NCBI GenBank assembly: GCA_029216955.1
Contig: JANAVB010005598.1
Span: 1,104,327 to 1,168,326 of the forward strand
Length of the DNA: 64,000 nucleotides
Direction: 5' to 3'
DNA from: Iris pallida
Lineage: Eukaryota; Streptophyta; Magnoliopsida; Asparagales; Iridaceae
Shown: in pieces, positions 46,261 through 58,860 of the stretch
Numbering within the stretch: position 1 is the stretch's first letter
How the letters are laid out: each line of letters opens with the position of its first letter
The notes under the pieces: model-generated
What the model was told of the DNA's origin: nothing
The model's input: the letters and a program-made list of their open reading frames with translations, nothing else
Database searches by the model: none
Position numbers and translations under genes: made by a program

Positions 46261-49200
46261 TGTAAGCCCTCTGGATTTTAGGAATTATTTTAAATTTTAT
46301 TAAAGGAATTATTTTCATGAGAAATTTTATTTATAATTATTTTGATCATTAAATATACTTTTAGTGACTTTGATTTTCGGAGCGCAAGAGAAGTCATTCT
46401 CTCGAAACGCCCTTCATGAGTTTTGATCTAGACGAGTTTATCTTCATGTTGATATATCATGTCCCACTCAAACTTATTTTCTTGTGCTCTATTTGTATCG
46501 CAGAACTTTCTGATCAATTTAGGCCATTTGATAATTTTTATTTGTTATAAATTCCCACTTTTATTCTTGATTATCATATATATGTTACCGTGACTTTCAA
46601 TTTAGGAGCACAAGACTGGTCATTTTCTCCAAACCAACTTGCCATACATGATCTACTCGAAATACTCTTCACCCATGACCTTCGTGTTCCACTCAGACAC
46701 ACCATCTTGTGCTTCATTTTTATCGCACAATTTTTCGGACATTTGACCCAATCTCGATTTACCCTACGGAATCACATTTACTTCCAACTTGAATTGGAGA
46801 CACCATTTTGACCCAAACATGTCGACCCAAGATATGGACACAATCCATTTTGAGCCTACTATACACATGCCACTGGTGTTCCATCCAATTGAGTCCCCGT
46901 ATACTATTTATTTATCCGTGAAAATAAATGACCAATTCGAGTCTTTTAATTCACTTAGACCAAACTGTGACCCGACCCGACTCAATTTGAGCCCAACCCA
47001 AGCTTCATATTGTTCCCACGTGCCACTGGTGTCATTTATCTCTCTTTACACTTTGTAGATATTTTATTCTCTTTCTATACATTTATAAATATCCCCTTCT
47101 CTCTCTTTCTAATAAATGATTTATATATACATATAACACACACACACTCTCTCTCTCTTTCTTTCTTTAATTCTCTCTCTTTCCATCACTTTCACCTATG
47201 CCACCCCTCTCCCCATAACAGCAGCCGAACCCCCCTCCTTTTCTTTTTCTTCTTTATATTTTCTTTTTTTTCTTCTTCTTCTTCTTTAAAATACTATCAT
47301 CATCATCACCACCTCACCATCTTCATCATAACCCCATTTTCCTTCTCTTCCTCCTCCTCAGCTGCTGTCACTGCTGTTACGAACGGTGCTGCCGCACGCC
47401 GCCAGGCCAGCCACCGCCGACCTCTCCCCTCGCCGGCGAACCTAGGGCGACGCCCCCCTCAACACGGCTGCAATAGTAGCAGCATCTAGCTGCGGAAGAG
47501 TTGCCGCCGCGCGCACGAGATCGGCCACCGCCGGACGTACCTAGGCTGGCGCCCCCCAGGAAGCGCCTCGCTTCCTCGACGTACAACCTAGTCAATTCAT
47601 GCGTTTTGCACGGGATCCCGCCGTGACGCGCACGAATTTGAGTCAGAATTCGTGTTTCGCCGCATCGACTTCATACGTGTTTTATGGGCTATCCGACCGT
47701 TGGATCGTCAAATTCTTCCCTCCGTTGTAATCTCGGTATATCGCTCTTCACTCCCCATCTCGGCCGCCAAGTTAACACTTTAAATTGTACTATTTTTGGA
47801 CAATTTTGTGGAGCCAATTTCGCGGACTTGTATCTCCATCTTCGTAGCTCTGTTTAATGCACCGTCAGTTCTTGTGCACAGCTGGTATAACCCTCTTCCT
47901 GCCCCTTAAGTTTCGTTTCATTGTGAGGTCGTTTGATTGGTTGAATTCGACACCAAAGTTGGTCATCCGAATTCGTAATTTTCAACTTGTTAAATTCCAA
48001 TTCTAAACCTGGGACTCCAGATTCAATTCTGACACCACCAGTAGACTCGTGGCATTGTTCTGGCACGAATTCATATATAGTTTGCTTGATTTGGAGGATG
48101 TGGGCCCTGGCATGCATTTATGTGCAAACTAGATTCTATTGTCCGAGTTAACGGACCATTTTGAGATCGCCTAATCGGAATACACTTTCGGACATACCGT
48201 TGGGTTTGAATCATCATTTTGGACTTATTGACATATACTTTGCTAGATTTAATGGACTTGGGCTCCGACACGCATTTTCGTGCAAATCGGATTCTACTGT
48301 ACGAGTCAACGGACCATTTTGAGATTGACTCATCGAAATCCACTTTCGGACATGCCGTTGGGTTCGTATCGTCATTTCGGACTCGTTGACATATACTTTG
48401 CTAGATTTAGTGGACTTGGGCTCCGGCATGTATTTTCGTACAAATCGGATTCCACTATCCGAGTCAACGGACCATTTGAGATCGACTCATCGAAATCCAC
48501 TTTCGGACATACCGTTGGGTTCGTATCATCATTTTGGACTTTTTGACATATACTTTGCTAGATTTAGTGGACTTGGGCTCCGGCACGTATTTCCGTGCAA
48601 ACCGAATTCCACTGTTCGAGTCAACGGACCAGTTTGAGATCGACTCATCGGAATCCACTTTTCGGCATACCGTTTGGTTCGTATCGTCATTCTGGACTAG
48701 TAGACATTTAGTTTGCTATATTTTGATGACTTTGATCTTGACACATTTTTCGGTGCAAGGTGGGTCCAATGGTGGACCGCATCTTGATCCGAATTACCAT
48801 TTTGCCCCTGTGTCCATAATTGGACTTATGGGCAGTCTATCCTAGCTATTTTACTTATTCTGGGAATGTTGGTGATGTTTGTTTCAGCATCCGACGACGT
48901 TCATGGAGACTCCTATGTTGCTACCTTTCTTGGACTTGACGATTGTCTGCAGTACATCATCGGCTCACTGCTTCACTCCAGGCAAGATACCTTGCTATAC
49001 TTGTACTGTTTATATTATTCATATCTATACTTGTATTGTTAGCTGGTGACACTGGTAGTGTGTATCCAAGGATGACTTGGGCTTTATCGACGATGGCATC
49101 GATGTTATGGGTGTGCGTGTGTGTGTAACTTAGAGTTAGTAGACATACCTGAGATGGAGGAGTCATCCCGAATAACTTTTATGGCTTGACACGAGATATT

Positions 49201-50321
49201 ACACGGCACCTTGAGTGAGGATCATAGTGTTGGCATGAACTTACGCATTCGACTGATCATCGGTGCGAGCGGTTCGTGTGTCGGTACATGTAGAGTTAGA
49301 TGGTGTCTAGGTTAGAGACTCGCATTGAGATATGGATTGTCTGAGTCGTGAATACGACTTGTACATTTCCTGGGACGGGAAAAACAACTAGTAGGCGTAT
49401 AGGACAGACAGTTACATTATTTTATGTTAGTCTCGGGGGGCGACCGGCTATGGGCATGGGTACTTACTAGTTGGGTATGTCCGGCAGCGGCGGCTAGCTG
49501 CGCGCTAGGTTCCGTCGAAGGTACGCTAGTATAGTACTAATTGGCTCGTGATCCGACGCTCGACCCATATTCCGACGCAAATCCTTCGGCTCGTGATCCG
49601 ACATCGACTCGTGCTTCGACGTACATTCTTTCTCACCTACCCATATGCCAAAAGTTGTCTTCAACATACATTCACATAGACTGGTTAGTTCGTATACCTA
49701 TGTCGGACCGTATCATGGAACAGTGTCTTATCATGGACTGGTATGCCTTCCACTGATCAGGATTGGTCAGAGATATAGTTTACTGATCGATGACTGGATA
49801 TTGGGCCATGTTATGATTCAGTTTGATCATTATATTCTGTTTATATTGTGGCATGCATTTCTGTATCTTGTTACGTCCCTCTGAGGACCTGGTGATCTCT
49901 CCAGGTATTCACTGAGCAGTTAGTACAGAGTAGCTGGGCAGGTGCTGCATGATGTACCGAGGTCTCAGGTATATATTTATATATGTGTTCTTGCTATTTC
50001 CATTTACTCTTTCCTGCTTATATCTTCATGCTGTATTTGCCTCATGCTGCTAGGTAGCCTATTATTACCAAGCTTATTCCTTTCTCGAGCTCGTTCGAAC
50101 ATTTATATTACTGGGTGGCCAACTTTAGAATATTATGTTCACTTCTTGGTATTCATTTCTTTTACTGTGGATTGAGATATAGTTGATCAGTTACTCTTAG
50201 TTACCCTTTACAACGGAGTACGTCCAGGGATAAGTCCATCAAATTAAAAATTTACCCTAGATCGTATTAGCTGGCATGGTCGTGCTCAGTTTTCCATATA
50301 TTTTAGAACTGGGGCATGACA
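46261..50321 (+). repeat. 3' LTR of element C
   Basis: It starts TGTAAGCCCTCTGGATTTTA and ends GGGGCATGACA (4061 bp). The first about 330 bp contain two diverged copies of a roughly 220-bp segment (GTGACTTTGATTTTCGGAGC at 46371 and GTGACTTTCAATTTAGGAGC at about 46591). The 157-bp array lies at about 48105-48730. The GC-rich stretch is at about 47360-47660. Confidence 0.85.
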
Positions 50322-52616
50322 CCTTTTAAGACAATATTATAGTTGGGGTAAGGTGTCTTATCCATTGACTCCGAATTTGAGTTACAATTGTACACATATA
50401 TATATATTTCCTTTTATTTCTTGAATAACAATCCTACTTATTTATGTTAGTATCGGGCACAAAGATGGACTCAAAAGCTTGAGATAAAATCGTAGATCAC
50501 AGACGATTGCTACAACTTTAGACTTATGCAATCAAATGATGATTGAGGATCTGACCACAACTAGAATAAAAAATAGTGATCCTTGCAAACTGACTCAATA
50601 ACAGAAACTTGCCAGAAAATAAATAAATGAAACAACGATGTTATTCTCTTTGCAATCGTAGTTGCTAAAACCAGATGGAACAGTTACAAAACTAGAAGAA
50701 AAAAGACCAAAAAAGAAATCTCCTTGATGGGTTGATGATGATCATCGTTGCCCAAATCAAGATTCTACCTATGTCGACGATCTGCTCACAGGAACCAACA
50801 AGTTCAATGGATGAACTTCTAGAACGCTTCTTGACACCTATATGAAAAATTCGAACTAGACGATATGGTGGCCCATGTAGGTCACGTCTTCGCAAAGTGT
50901 GCAAAGTCATAGTGGTACATAGGATAGGTATACTACTACAAGTTTGTGACCGATTGAGAAACAAGATTTGATGATATATCCACAAGTAGTATTATAGGTT
51001 CTTTAGGACTCTCCAACATGATTGCCCTCATGACATCTTCTTTCTTGATATAATTGTTTTTGTGTTCCATCTTTCCTAAGAATTGACTAAACTTTCCCCT
51101 GTTGACCGTTTGAGTAATTCTTCGCGTTCATTTTTGATAAATTGTTGGAAATAACTTATGGATAGGTCCAGGAGAGGTTCGAGAAAGTATATTTAACCTT
51201 GTATTACGGAATCGAGAGTTTTTACAGCCAGAGAAATACTGGCGAGGCAGGACTTCAGATGACGACATCATGGTAACATATGTTTCACGGATCTTACTTG
51301 AACACATCCCGTGCATTTGATTGATATTTCATGGATTTGGCCAAGATAAGCTCAAGAACCTGTATTATCTAGCGTGGCAACTGTGCACTGCAGCCATCTG
51401 TCGTATTATGGGACAAGAAAGTTATTGCAGCCAGATGTACACTAGCTTTGCAGTAACTTCACGTGACATAAACATGGAGGTATATGGTGCTCGAATTTTA
51501 CCTAGACTACATCCTATGCATCTTGTTTGACCTCATACCATTCTTGGAGATATTTCGACAATCTTTCTATCCTGCTTGACCTTTAACTTGTTTGGATATT
51601 GTTCTGGTTTGCTCGACCTAAACTTAATTCCTTGTTACCTCCATGTTTATAAATGGATGGACTAGATAAACCTCGTTAACAAATTCTACAATATAATTAT
51701 GTTATGTTATTGTGTGATTGTGATGAGTAAATTTTCTCAGGGATTGATTAGGTTAAGCTTATAGGACATGTATGAGTGACTAACTATAGTAGACTAGGAA
51801 ACCATTAAGAACGATTTTATTGATAGTATAATTTGATGATAGGGTATCTAAGATGGAGTGATGATATATTATATTGTTGTGACTACGGATTGAGGGATCC
51901 GAATCCCGTGCTTACGATTTCTTGGTTGGGCAATTATAGGATTTTGATTGGTTATCTATAAACTAATTACATATGGTTGGAGGGTAGATCGATACGTGAA
52001 TGATATAAGATGATTTAGAGAGAGAGAGAGATAATATTAAGTACAAGATCGGGAGATAGCAGATAAAATAACAAGGAACAAAGCAAAGACATATGTATAT
52101 TGGTATTAATAAATAAATAAATAAAATGAGAGTTTAAAATTGAAAATTTATATTCAAAGGAGTTGTTAGGTAAAAAGAAGCAGGCTCTACGCCAAGAATA
52201 TGTGTTGGACGTATAATTTCAAGAAAAGCTAAAGAGGAGGATAGAAGGCAATCAATGCAAAGAGCTTGTGGTCGATAAAATAAGGGTACTGAAGATAGAA
52301 TAAGAAAATGAACTATTTACAAAATATGGCTGATATCCAAACATTGTTGATATATATAAATATATTGAGGATGACCTATATTTTAGGGTATACATAAAAG
52401 TTCCATATTAGTATGAAGGATTCTAAAGGATAAACGACATAGTATATGATAGAAGGACCTTGTTGAACCTAAATCAAAATAATTGCAAGGAGAAACAAAA
52501 GAGATGATCACAAAGGTAGCAGATTGAGTAGTATAGCCGTAGCAGCTACATAATATAGCTTGACCGCTTGGATGATTTCAAATTTCGAGGACGAAATTCT
52601 TGTAATGTGGGTAGGA
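50322..52616 (+). other. Non-coding DNA, probably the internal region of a C-related element
   Basis: No protein motif is visible. A degenerate TATGGTGGCCCATGTAGGTC at about 50865-50884 resembles the post-LTR leader motif of the other elements, followed by GTCATAGTGG as in element A's leader. The right end has a perfect AATTTCGAGGACGAAATT (52581-52598) and a purine-rich stretch before LTR C3. This suggests the internal part of a second LARD-like element whose 5' LTR is missing. ORFs here (50692-50985, 51128-51316, 51321-51530) look random. Confidence 0.5.
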
Positions 52617-53224
52617 TGTAACCTCCTAGATTTTAGGGTTTTTTTAAATAGATGAATTATTTTCAATAAATAATTTTATTATAATTAGTTTTGGTCATTA
52701 AATGTACTTTTTTGTGACTTTGATTTTTGGAGCGCCAGTGATGTCAATCTCTCAAAACTTACTTTATGAGTTTTGTAGTAGATAAGGTTATCTTTATTTG
52801 ATATATCATGTCCCACTCAAATTTATTCTTTTGCATTCTATTTATATCGCACAACTTTCTGGTCAATTTAGGCCATTTGACCATCTACAATAAAACTTAA
52901 CCTAACTTCCAATTAAATTTCGGGGCTCGATATTGATCCAACCTAAGCGACCCAATATATGGTTTTGATCTATTTTGAGTCTACTACATATATGCCACTT
53001 GTGTGCCATCCAATTGAGCTTCCACATGCTATTATTTCGTCAATGTTCATAAATAACTTAATTTGTAGTCATGATCGTACCAAGCATAAACCTAGCCCAA
53101 ATCAAACCCAAACACTGAACCCAATTTCTTGTAACCACCCATATGGTACCCCTCGTGGTATTGTATGGAAGAAAGTGTCATTTTCTTGCAAACCTCCTCC
53201 ATTTTTTATTGCTAATTCCTATTT

Positions 53225-53257
<33 letters not shown>

Positions 53258-53261
53258 AGGG
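52617..53261 (+). repeat. LTR C3, truncated by a Tat-element LTR
   Basis: It starts TGTAACCTCCTAGATTTTAG. Its order of words follows the C LTR: GTGACTTTGATTTTTGGAGC, ATATCATGTCCCACTCAAA, TTTAGGCCATTTGA, CCATCCAATTGAG. It is clearly more diverged than C1 and C2 are from each other. It runs to a TA/TG microsatellite (about 53225-53258), where the Tat LTR begins. Confidence 0.7.
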
Positions 53262-54046
53262 TGTAGAAGCATGAAATTTTTTCAGCAAATAAAGCCCCAT
53301 GCGTCCAAGTCAGTGATGCCCCATGCGCCCAGTCAGTGGAACTCCATGCGCCCAGCTAACGAAGCTTCATGCGCCCATTCAGTACAACTCCATGCGCCCA
53401 AGACAAGTGTAGCTCCATGCGTCCAGTCAGTGAAGCTTCATGCGCCCAAGACTAGCTCCCCCGAAAGGAGGGCGCATAGCCTGTGACATGGCTATGCGCC
53501 CAAGCCTGACTCAGTCAAAGCCATGATCAATACGTGCACCGAAGCAGACGACCACATTAGTCTCCACGAGCAGTCGTGCACCGAAGCATGCGGCCATGTC
53601 AACACCACGACCAACCCACGATCTCGCAGCCTGTATGTTCCTACGTTCTATGCGCCCAAACCAGGACTATGCATCCACATAAAAACCAGGGTATTTTCTC
53701 ATATGGGGACATAACACCATTCCAGCTCAAGAATGACTATAAAAGGGGGCCTCATCCCTCTTCAAAAGACAGAACGGAGAGCATTTTCAAGAGCCAAATT
53801 GCTGCACTTCTTGTCAGTGAGCCGAGAGTTAGCAATTTTCTTAGGTTTTCTCCCACTTTTTTAATCGGAGTGTCAACGGAGTAAAGGATCAACTGTCGCT
53901 CGATCTCCATCGTCCCATTCCCCAGAATTCTTTTTTGTACTCGGGGATCCTCAGCGCAGGATCTATCAGGCGTACTCGATTTGTGGTACCTTGCGCTAAT
54001 AAAAGAAAAGACAGCGTTTTCTTCTTCTTTTTTGTGTGTGTCCACA
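53262..54046 (+). repeat. 5' LTR of the plus-strand Tat element
   Basis: It runs from TGTAGAAGCATGAAATTTTT to GTGTGTCCACA, about 785 bp. The left border next to a (TG)n run is approximate. U3 holds many ATGCGCCCA words (53296-53490). A TATA box, ACTATAAAAGGGGG, lies at about 53736-53749, followed by the presumed R-U5. Confidence 0.75.
53738..53747 (+). promoter_or_regulatory. TATA box of Tat LTR
   Basis: TATAAAAGGG in the expected place, about 300 bp before the LTR end. Transcription would start about 30 bp downstream, near CATCCCTCTTC. Confidence 0.7.
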
Positions 54047-54049
54047 AAA

Positions 54050-55189
54050 ATGGCGACTCTGCTGGGGACTACCTTTTCTTCTGACGAGAAGGTGGTGACA
54101 CAATCCGATACCGACAAAGTGGGGAGTACTCAGAAGATGCTGATCGTAAAATTCGATCTGCAGGCGTTCGAAGAGATGCTCTCGAGGGACGGCTCTACTC
54201 CCTCAAAATCAGCGAAGCCAAATAAGTCTCGTAAGACTTGGTTTCCGAAGGCTCGCTGTGCATATCCTGCTAGTATCATAGCAGATATGCAGCTGGAGGA
54301 CTCTGTCACATGGGCGCATGACTCTGCCACAGAAGTTTCCCAAATGGAGAAGGCTCCTATCATTCCGGGCTCTACTAGCCCAGTGACTTCTTCCCTACAC
54401 AACCAACAACATGGTGTTCAACACCCGAGACTTGGCAAAGGAAAATACTACGATGCCAAGAATCGGGGTGTGCGATACTTTGGCCAAACCCGGCAAGGCT
54501 CACAAACGAAGGAGGCCAAACTGGAAGAAAACAGCGCTGCTCCATCAGGCATGCGCCGAAGGCCATGCGTCCAAGGGAGTGTTTGGGGGCATAGCCCCAA
54601 CCAGAACACTTCTGTCTTCAACAGGCTGGGCATCCAGAGCCATGCGCCCAAGGCTATGCGCCCAGGCTCTCTGGATCCATACTATGCACCCACATCAAGG
54701 AGGCTAGGACATGATGTCAAGGAGCATGCACCCAAGGCCAATCTCCAAGGCCTATGCGCCCACAACAAAAAGACAGGCCCCAACGCGTATAGCACGGGGC
54801 TATCTTCAAGGACATCACAGAACTTAGGTGTGGGGGTTGCCCTTGCACATGAACTAAGTCTGGATGCGCCTACTCTCCTTACGAACCCGTATGCAAAGCT
54901 CGGCGATGCATGCAACATGGGTTGTAAGGCAAAACTCCCTTCCGCTGACTTGCACAATATGATAAATCATAAGCGCAAAGCGAGGGAGAATATAACAGTT
55001 CATAGTGCGCTTCCGTGCACCAGTATTGTTATCAACTTTTGTTGCTCCAAAGCAACAAAAGTGCCACAGAGACAATCCGTGTTTCGACGGCTACACTTCT
55101 CTGACGACGAGAAGTCACTATGTGTTTCATCCAACATGGCTTCGTGCGGTCCTCCTTACGGAAGCCCAATCAAAGACGATGGACTATGA
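54050..55189 (+). CDS. Open 379-codon ORF between PBS and gag (ORF1-like)
   Basis: An uninterrupted frame starting at the ATG in the primer site (MATLLGTTFSSDEKVV) and ending TGA at 55189. The same frame is open upstream to 53981. Ogre elements carry an extra ORF1 of unknown role at this position (family knowledge); I see no clear conserved domain here. The middle part (about residues 160-245) contains HAPKAM/HAPKAN-like repeats created by ATGCGCCCA words that also fill the LTR. It is striking that this frame is open while gag, PR and RT are broken. It overlaps the gag frame from 55120. It may be chance-open repeat DNA, so confidence in a protein is modest. Confidence 0.5.
   Translation: MATLLGTTFSSDEKVVTQSDTDKVGSTQKMLIVKFDLQAFEEMLSRDGSTPSKSAKPNKSRKTWFPKARCAYPASIIADMQLEDSVTWAHDSATEVSQMEKAPIIPGSTSPVTSSLHNQQHGVQHPRLGKGKYYDAKNRGVRYFGQTRQGSQTKEAKLEENSAAPSGMRRRPCVQGSVWGHSPNQNTSVFNRLGIQSHAPKAMRPGSLDPYYAPTSRRLGHDVKEHAPKANLQGLCAHNKKTGPNAYSTGLSSRTSQNLGVGVALAHELSLDAPTLLTNPYAKLGDACNMGCKAKLPSADLHNMINHKRKARENITVHSALPCTSIVINFCCSKATKVPQRQSVFRRLHFSDDEKSLCVSSNMASCGPPYGSPIKDDGL
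54051..54069 (+). other. Primer-binding site (tRNA-Arg type)
   Basis: TGGCGACTCTGCTGGGGAC starts four bases after the LTR's terminal CA. It closely resembles the tRNA-Arg-complementary primer site known in Ogre/Tat elements (recollection). The ATG of the downstream ORF (54050-54052) overlaps its first bases. Confidence 0.8.
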
Positions 55190-56604
55190 ACCCAACTTTC
55201 TCTCTTAGCTCCGCAAGAAGAAGAAGGAGAAATCTAGCAGCAGATGGCCAACAGGATGTCGCATCCGAAGGAGTCTATATGGGCACTCGATCAAAGGCAA
55301 GACTCCGTATGGACGACGAAGATTTTCAAGCCGGGGGTAGCATTCCCTCAAAATCTGAAGCAGATAACCCTCACACTGGGGGTAGCCTTCCAGAGGACGA
55401 TGATCCTTCCGAATCCGATGGTGACTATCTAGCTCCTATAGCTGAAGATGAAGGACTTATCCACTCGGAGACAGACAGTATTAGCACCAGTTGCACTGCT
55501 TCCTCTGTTCATCCTCGCATGCAATCTATATACATGGCAGACGGAGAAAGACCTGAAGAAGCCAGTGATCAGACTAGCAAACGGCTAGAGGGTCTCGAAA
55601 CAGCATTCACCAAGATCACTGATATGCTTACCAGTATCATGGCAGTTCAAGCTGCTGGGACTGTTCCTCCACCTCAACAAAATACCTTGGCCCACGTAAG
55701 TCCGGCTCACAGCAACAACCCTCCTTCACTACAAAAGGAGTATCATTCCATTGCACCTCCTTCAAATCTTGTAAATGCCGGGGGTGGACCTTCGCCAACA
55801 ACGCCTGACAACCGTTCAGCAGTCGTTTTCCAACACCTGCTCAATCAATAGGATGCAATTGATTCCTTGGTCGCTCGCCTCGACACCATCTCACATAAAG
55901 ACGAGCTTCATAAGATGGGGATATCTCAACCGTATCCTCCTGAATGGGAGAACGCTACTTGCCCTCCCAACTACAAGCCGCTGACGCTGAACTCATTTGA
56001 CGGTTTGACTTCTCCTTGTTAGCACATGACGTACTTCAACACGCAGACTCTGTACTTGCCTAGAGACGATCCGTTCCTATCGAAGCTATTTATTAGCACC
56101 TTGCAGGGGGTAGCCTTCGAATGGTTCTGCAGTCTGCCTGACGGGTGTATCAATTCATTCAAAGAATTGGAGAGGTTGTTCCTCAACAGGTTTTACGAGA
56201 GTGGCATGCATGTTAGTATGTCCACCCACATCGAGACCAATCAAAGGAGGACTGAGTCGGTCATCGCCTTCATCGAACGCTTCAGGCGGCTAGCACTGAA
56301 GATGCCCTTCGGCATACCAGACTCAGAACTTATGGATACTTATCGACATAACTTCCTTCCTACAGTAAAGTTTTGTCTAGGTATACATAAGTATGATACA
56401 TGGCCCACTTTCATTGGGGTCGCTGATGCTGCTGAAAATGACGTTCCTAACTTAGAACTTCTAGGGTTGAAGACACCCAAATCCGAAGACAAGGGCAAGC
56501 ATCCTCAAACTATCCATGTTCGTGGGAGTAAAGGGAAAGAAGTCCTGAAAGTCAACACATCCAAAATGAGCTTCCAATTCTCAGGACGCCTCCGACAAGC
56601 CTAA
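55120..56604 (+). pseudogene. gag: Tat-lineage gag
   Basis: The N-terminal part may start at ATG 55120 or at 55279 (MGTRSKARLRMDDEDF). It is acidic and low-complexity, with a possible coiled coil (LEGLETAFTKITDMLTSIMA). TAG stops at 55849 and 56020 split it. The Gag core follows (YFNTQTLYLPRDDPFLSKLF, TLQGVAFEWFCSLPDG, FKELERLFLNRFY, QRRTESVIAFIERFRRLALK), which is the Tat-type Retrotrans_gag. A frameshift near 56570-56590 moves the C-terminal part, including the CLYHQYVHHSTKDC motif (from 56732), into the next frame. Confidence 0.85.
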
Positions 56605-57730
56605 GGAGACCTTATCCTTCGATGAAGACGATGTCCTTACCATCTTCCACACATTGACGAAGGGCAATAAGCTGACGTTGCCTCCACCACGACGTTCTTC
56701 AGAGGCGAGCCAACTCAATGATCCCAAGTACTGTCTCTATCATCAGTACGTGCATCACTCCACCAAGGACTGCATCGTCCTGAAGAAGAAGATACAATAG
56801 CTTATCGACATCCAAGTGATCAACCTCGAAGCTGAAGACAAGGTCGTATCTGCTAACATGATCTCTCTTCAGTTTGGCGACTTTTCTCCTACATAAGTCC
56901 CAGACGGCGTGGTCTTGATCCCCAAGGCGATGATGGAAGTCGTCAACCTACCACCAGCTCGCAACTCGACCTTGGTCCCACTCACAACTGAACATGGTGA
57001 GATCATGTGGGTCCACCCAGACCTTGTCCAAAAAGTGACGCAGGGGGTAGTACCTCCTAAAGCAAGAAGGGGCAAGAAATTCAGGCCATGCCATATGGTA
57101 TCCTTCCCCATCTACGAGGTTCTATCTGGCGAGACGCGATCGAAAAAGACTTATCTCCGGACGTACGATCCCGCACAAGAAGAAGTAGTACCTCCTCAAG
57201 CTCCTGCTGCCCCGATAAGCTCAGAAGCCAGCCCATCCAAGCCTTAAACTATGGATAAATCCAAGTAGAAGGAGACGCGGTTTTATAAATCTCTAAAGGC
57301 ACCAGCTCCCGAAGGTATGGATCGACCTTACAACTTTGACATACTGGCTCAGATAGCCAATACACCTGCCAGGTTGTCTCTATTCGATCTATTGTGGCTC
57401 TCCAAAAAAATGAGAAAGGCCTTAAGTGAGGCATTACTACATGCCGACTCTTACCTTGCTGAAGTCAAAGCCCCCGCTGAAGATCCTGTCTCCTGTCCCC
57501 ACTACCACAGTACTATGGAAGTGGTGCCAAACATCACCTTCTCACAAGAGGACGTGCTACTCAAGAATAATTGTCATGATAGACCCCTATACTATACATG
57601 GTATATCGGGGCGATCAAGGTGGACCGCATGCACATCGTTCCTTCCATACTTCACTAATGCTTCAAGTACATCAACAGCGACGGTATCGTGAAGACGGAG
57701 TTTGCCGATATCGATCCTTTCAAGGGCATC
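56605..57730 (+). pseudogene. pol: Gag C-terminus and protease remnant (Tat)
   Basis: After the Cys/His motif CLYHQYVHHSTKDC come a linker with stops at about 56798 and 56896 and a Pro/Ala-rich segment ending TAA at 57245. The protease-flanking region of Tat elements follows (YNFDILAQIANTPARLSLFDLL, NITFSQEDVLLKNNCHDRPLYYTWYIG, about 57330-57612). The catalytic D-S/T-G triplet expected right after is not visible; the frame reads VDRMHIVPSILH and stops at 57656. A small deletion at the active site is likely. Confidence 0.72.
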
Positions 57731-58860
57731 TAAGCTTACTATGGAGATTCGGTACTTTAACAATCTTAACCCCCTAAGGATGACGGCAACGAAGCTGACA
57801 ATGAAGCTGAAGAAAGTCCATCCTCCAATGGTCCCCTGATTATCCGAGTCAAAGGATGTACTACTCCAAAAAGTACTCCGAAGCCTCTCACAATCTTGGT
57901 GAAAATAAAGAACCATGATAAGGTCAAGCCACTGACTATCACTCTCAACAAGACACCTCGGGAGGAACCTACTGACGCCCGTCCCCCTAATCTTGAAAAA
58001 TTAACCTACGTGGTGAACTCGGCCAAGACTGTGGCTCCTCTTCCAGATGATGATCCTCTCAATGAGTATATCAATACTCATAATAATGTACCTTCAGTGG
58101 ATAATGTTATCCCTGAAGAAGAACTTGCATATTTCCTTAGTAAATGTTTATCTTTGAATTACTCCGATGTCTATCAATCTGTAAACCTAGATATGATATA
58201 CGCTCTAGAGAATGACATAGGACCATACATCTGTATGCCGGTCACAACACCTCACCTGCAGGAAAATGTTTACCCTGAAGATATCCTCTACTTCATCGTT
58301 CCAGCCAGAAAGAAAGATGAAGAGCTAATCATCTTTGGTCGTATAATTGGCGAGAGAAAGTTCGTTCCAGACTCTACTTCTCCCAAGCACAACACATAAG
58401 TTGACTATAACTCTGAAAAAATGCAACTTTTTCGGTATAGTTGGCAGGCCAAGAACATCATCCAGAACATGGAATATGACATCAAAAGCGACGAAGGGCT
58501 AAATTACGGCCGAGGACGACGGTTGCCAATACGACACTTTGCTCCCCCCGGCAAACCCGAGAACTGCTTTCAACGAAGCGGTGTTGGTTTGGGCTATGTC
58601 TCTCCTCCAACAACTCCTAAAAGATCAGATGATGAAGCAGATCGTTGTTCTCATTCTTCTGATTTCTTCCTCTAGGACTCAGACTCCAGCATCGGCGACA
58701 TGTTCAAAGCAACTCTGTCCGTCAACATGGTTTCTGCCGACCAAATTACAAATGATGTCCAATCAATCGAATTTGAACAATAGGCTCAAAAGATGGACAC
58801 CAGGTGGGAGCTGCGCTCCGAACAACGGAAACCACCAACCAAAGTGGAAGTCATCCAAGT
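57731..58860 (+). other. Tat PR-RT spacer, possible spliced region
   Basis: It contains one long open frame (57896-58399) without a catalytic motif (SAKTVAPLPDDDPLNEYINT, EEELAYFLSKCLSLNYSDVY) and short frames at 58421-58675 and 58539-58868. Ogre elements have an intron between PR and RT that is spliced from part of the RNA (established knowledge); this is where it would be. I could not fix donor and acceptor with confidence. Confidence 0.4.

Larger units (their letters stand above)
39441..50321 (+). mobile_element. Element C: LARD-like element with 4-kb LTRs
   Basis: Two closely similar LTRs (39441-43396 and 46261-50321) enclose 2.86 kb without recognisable retrotransposon proteins. The 5' LTR lacks about the first 270 bp, apparently lost at the copia junction. 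The leader motif GTGGCCCATGCAGGTCG after the 5' LTR and the AATTTTGAGGACGAAATT motif before the 3' LTR are shared with elements A, X and Y. This points to a non-autonomous derivative mobilised by Tekay-type proteins (inference). It ends GCATGACA at 50321. Confidence 0.75.

Noticed and set aside
53981..54049. Possible upstream start of the 379-codon ORF at 53981.
   Set aside because: It begins inside the LTR; the ATG in the primer site is the position expected for ORF1-like frames, though the LTR-initiated form is not excluded.
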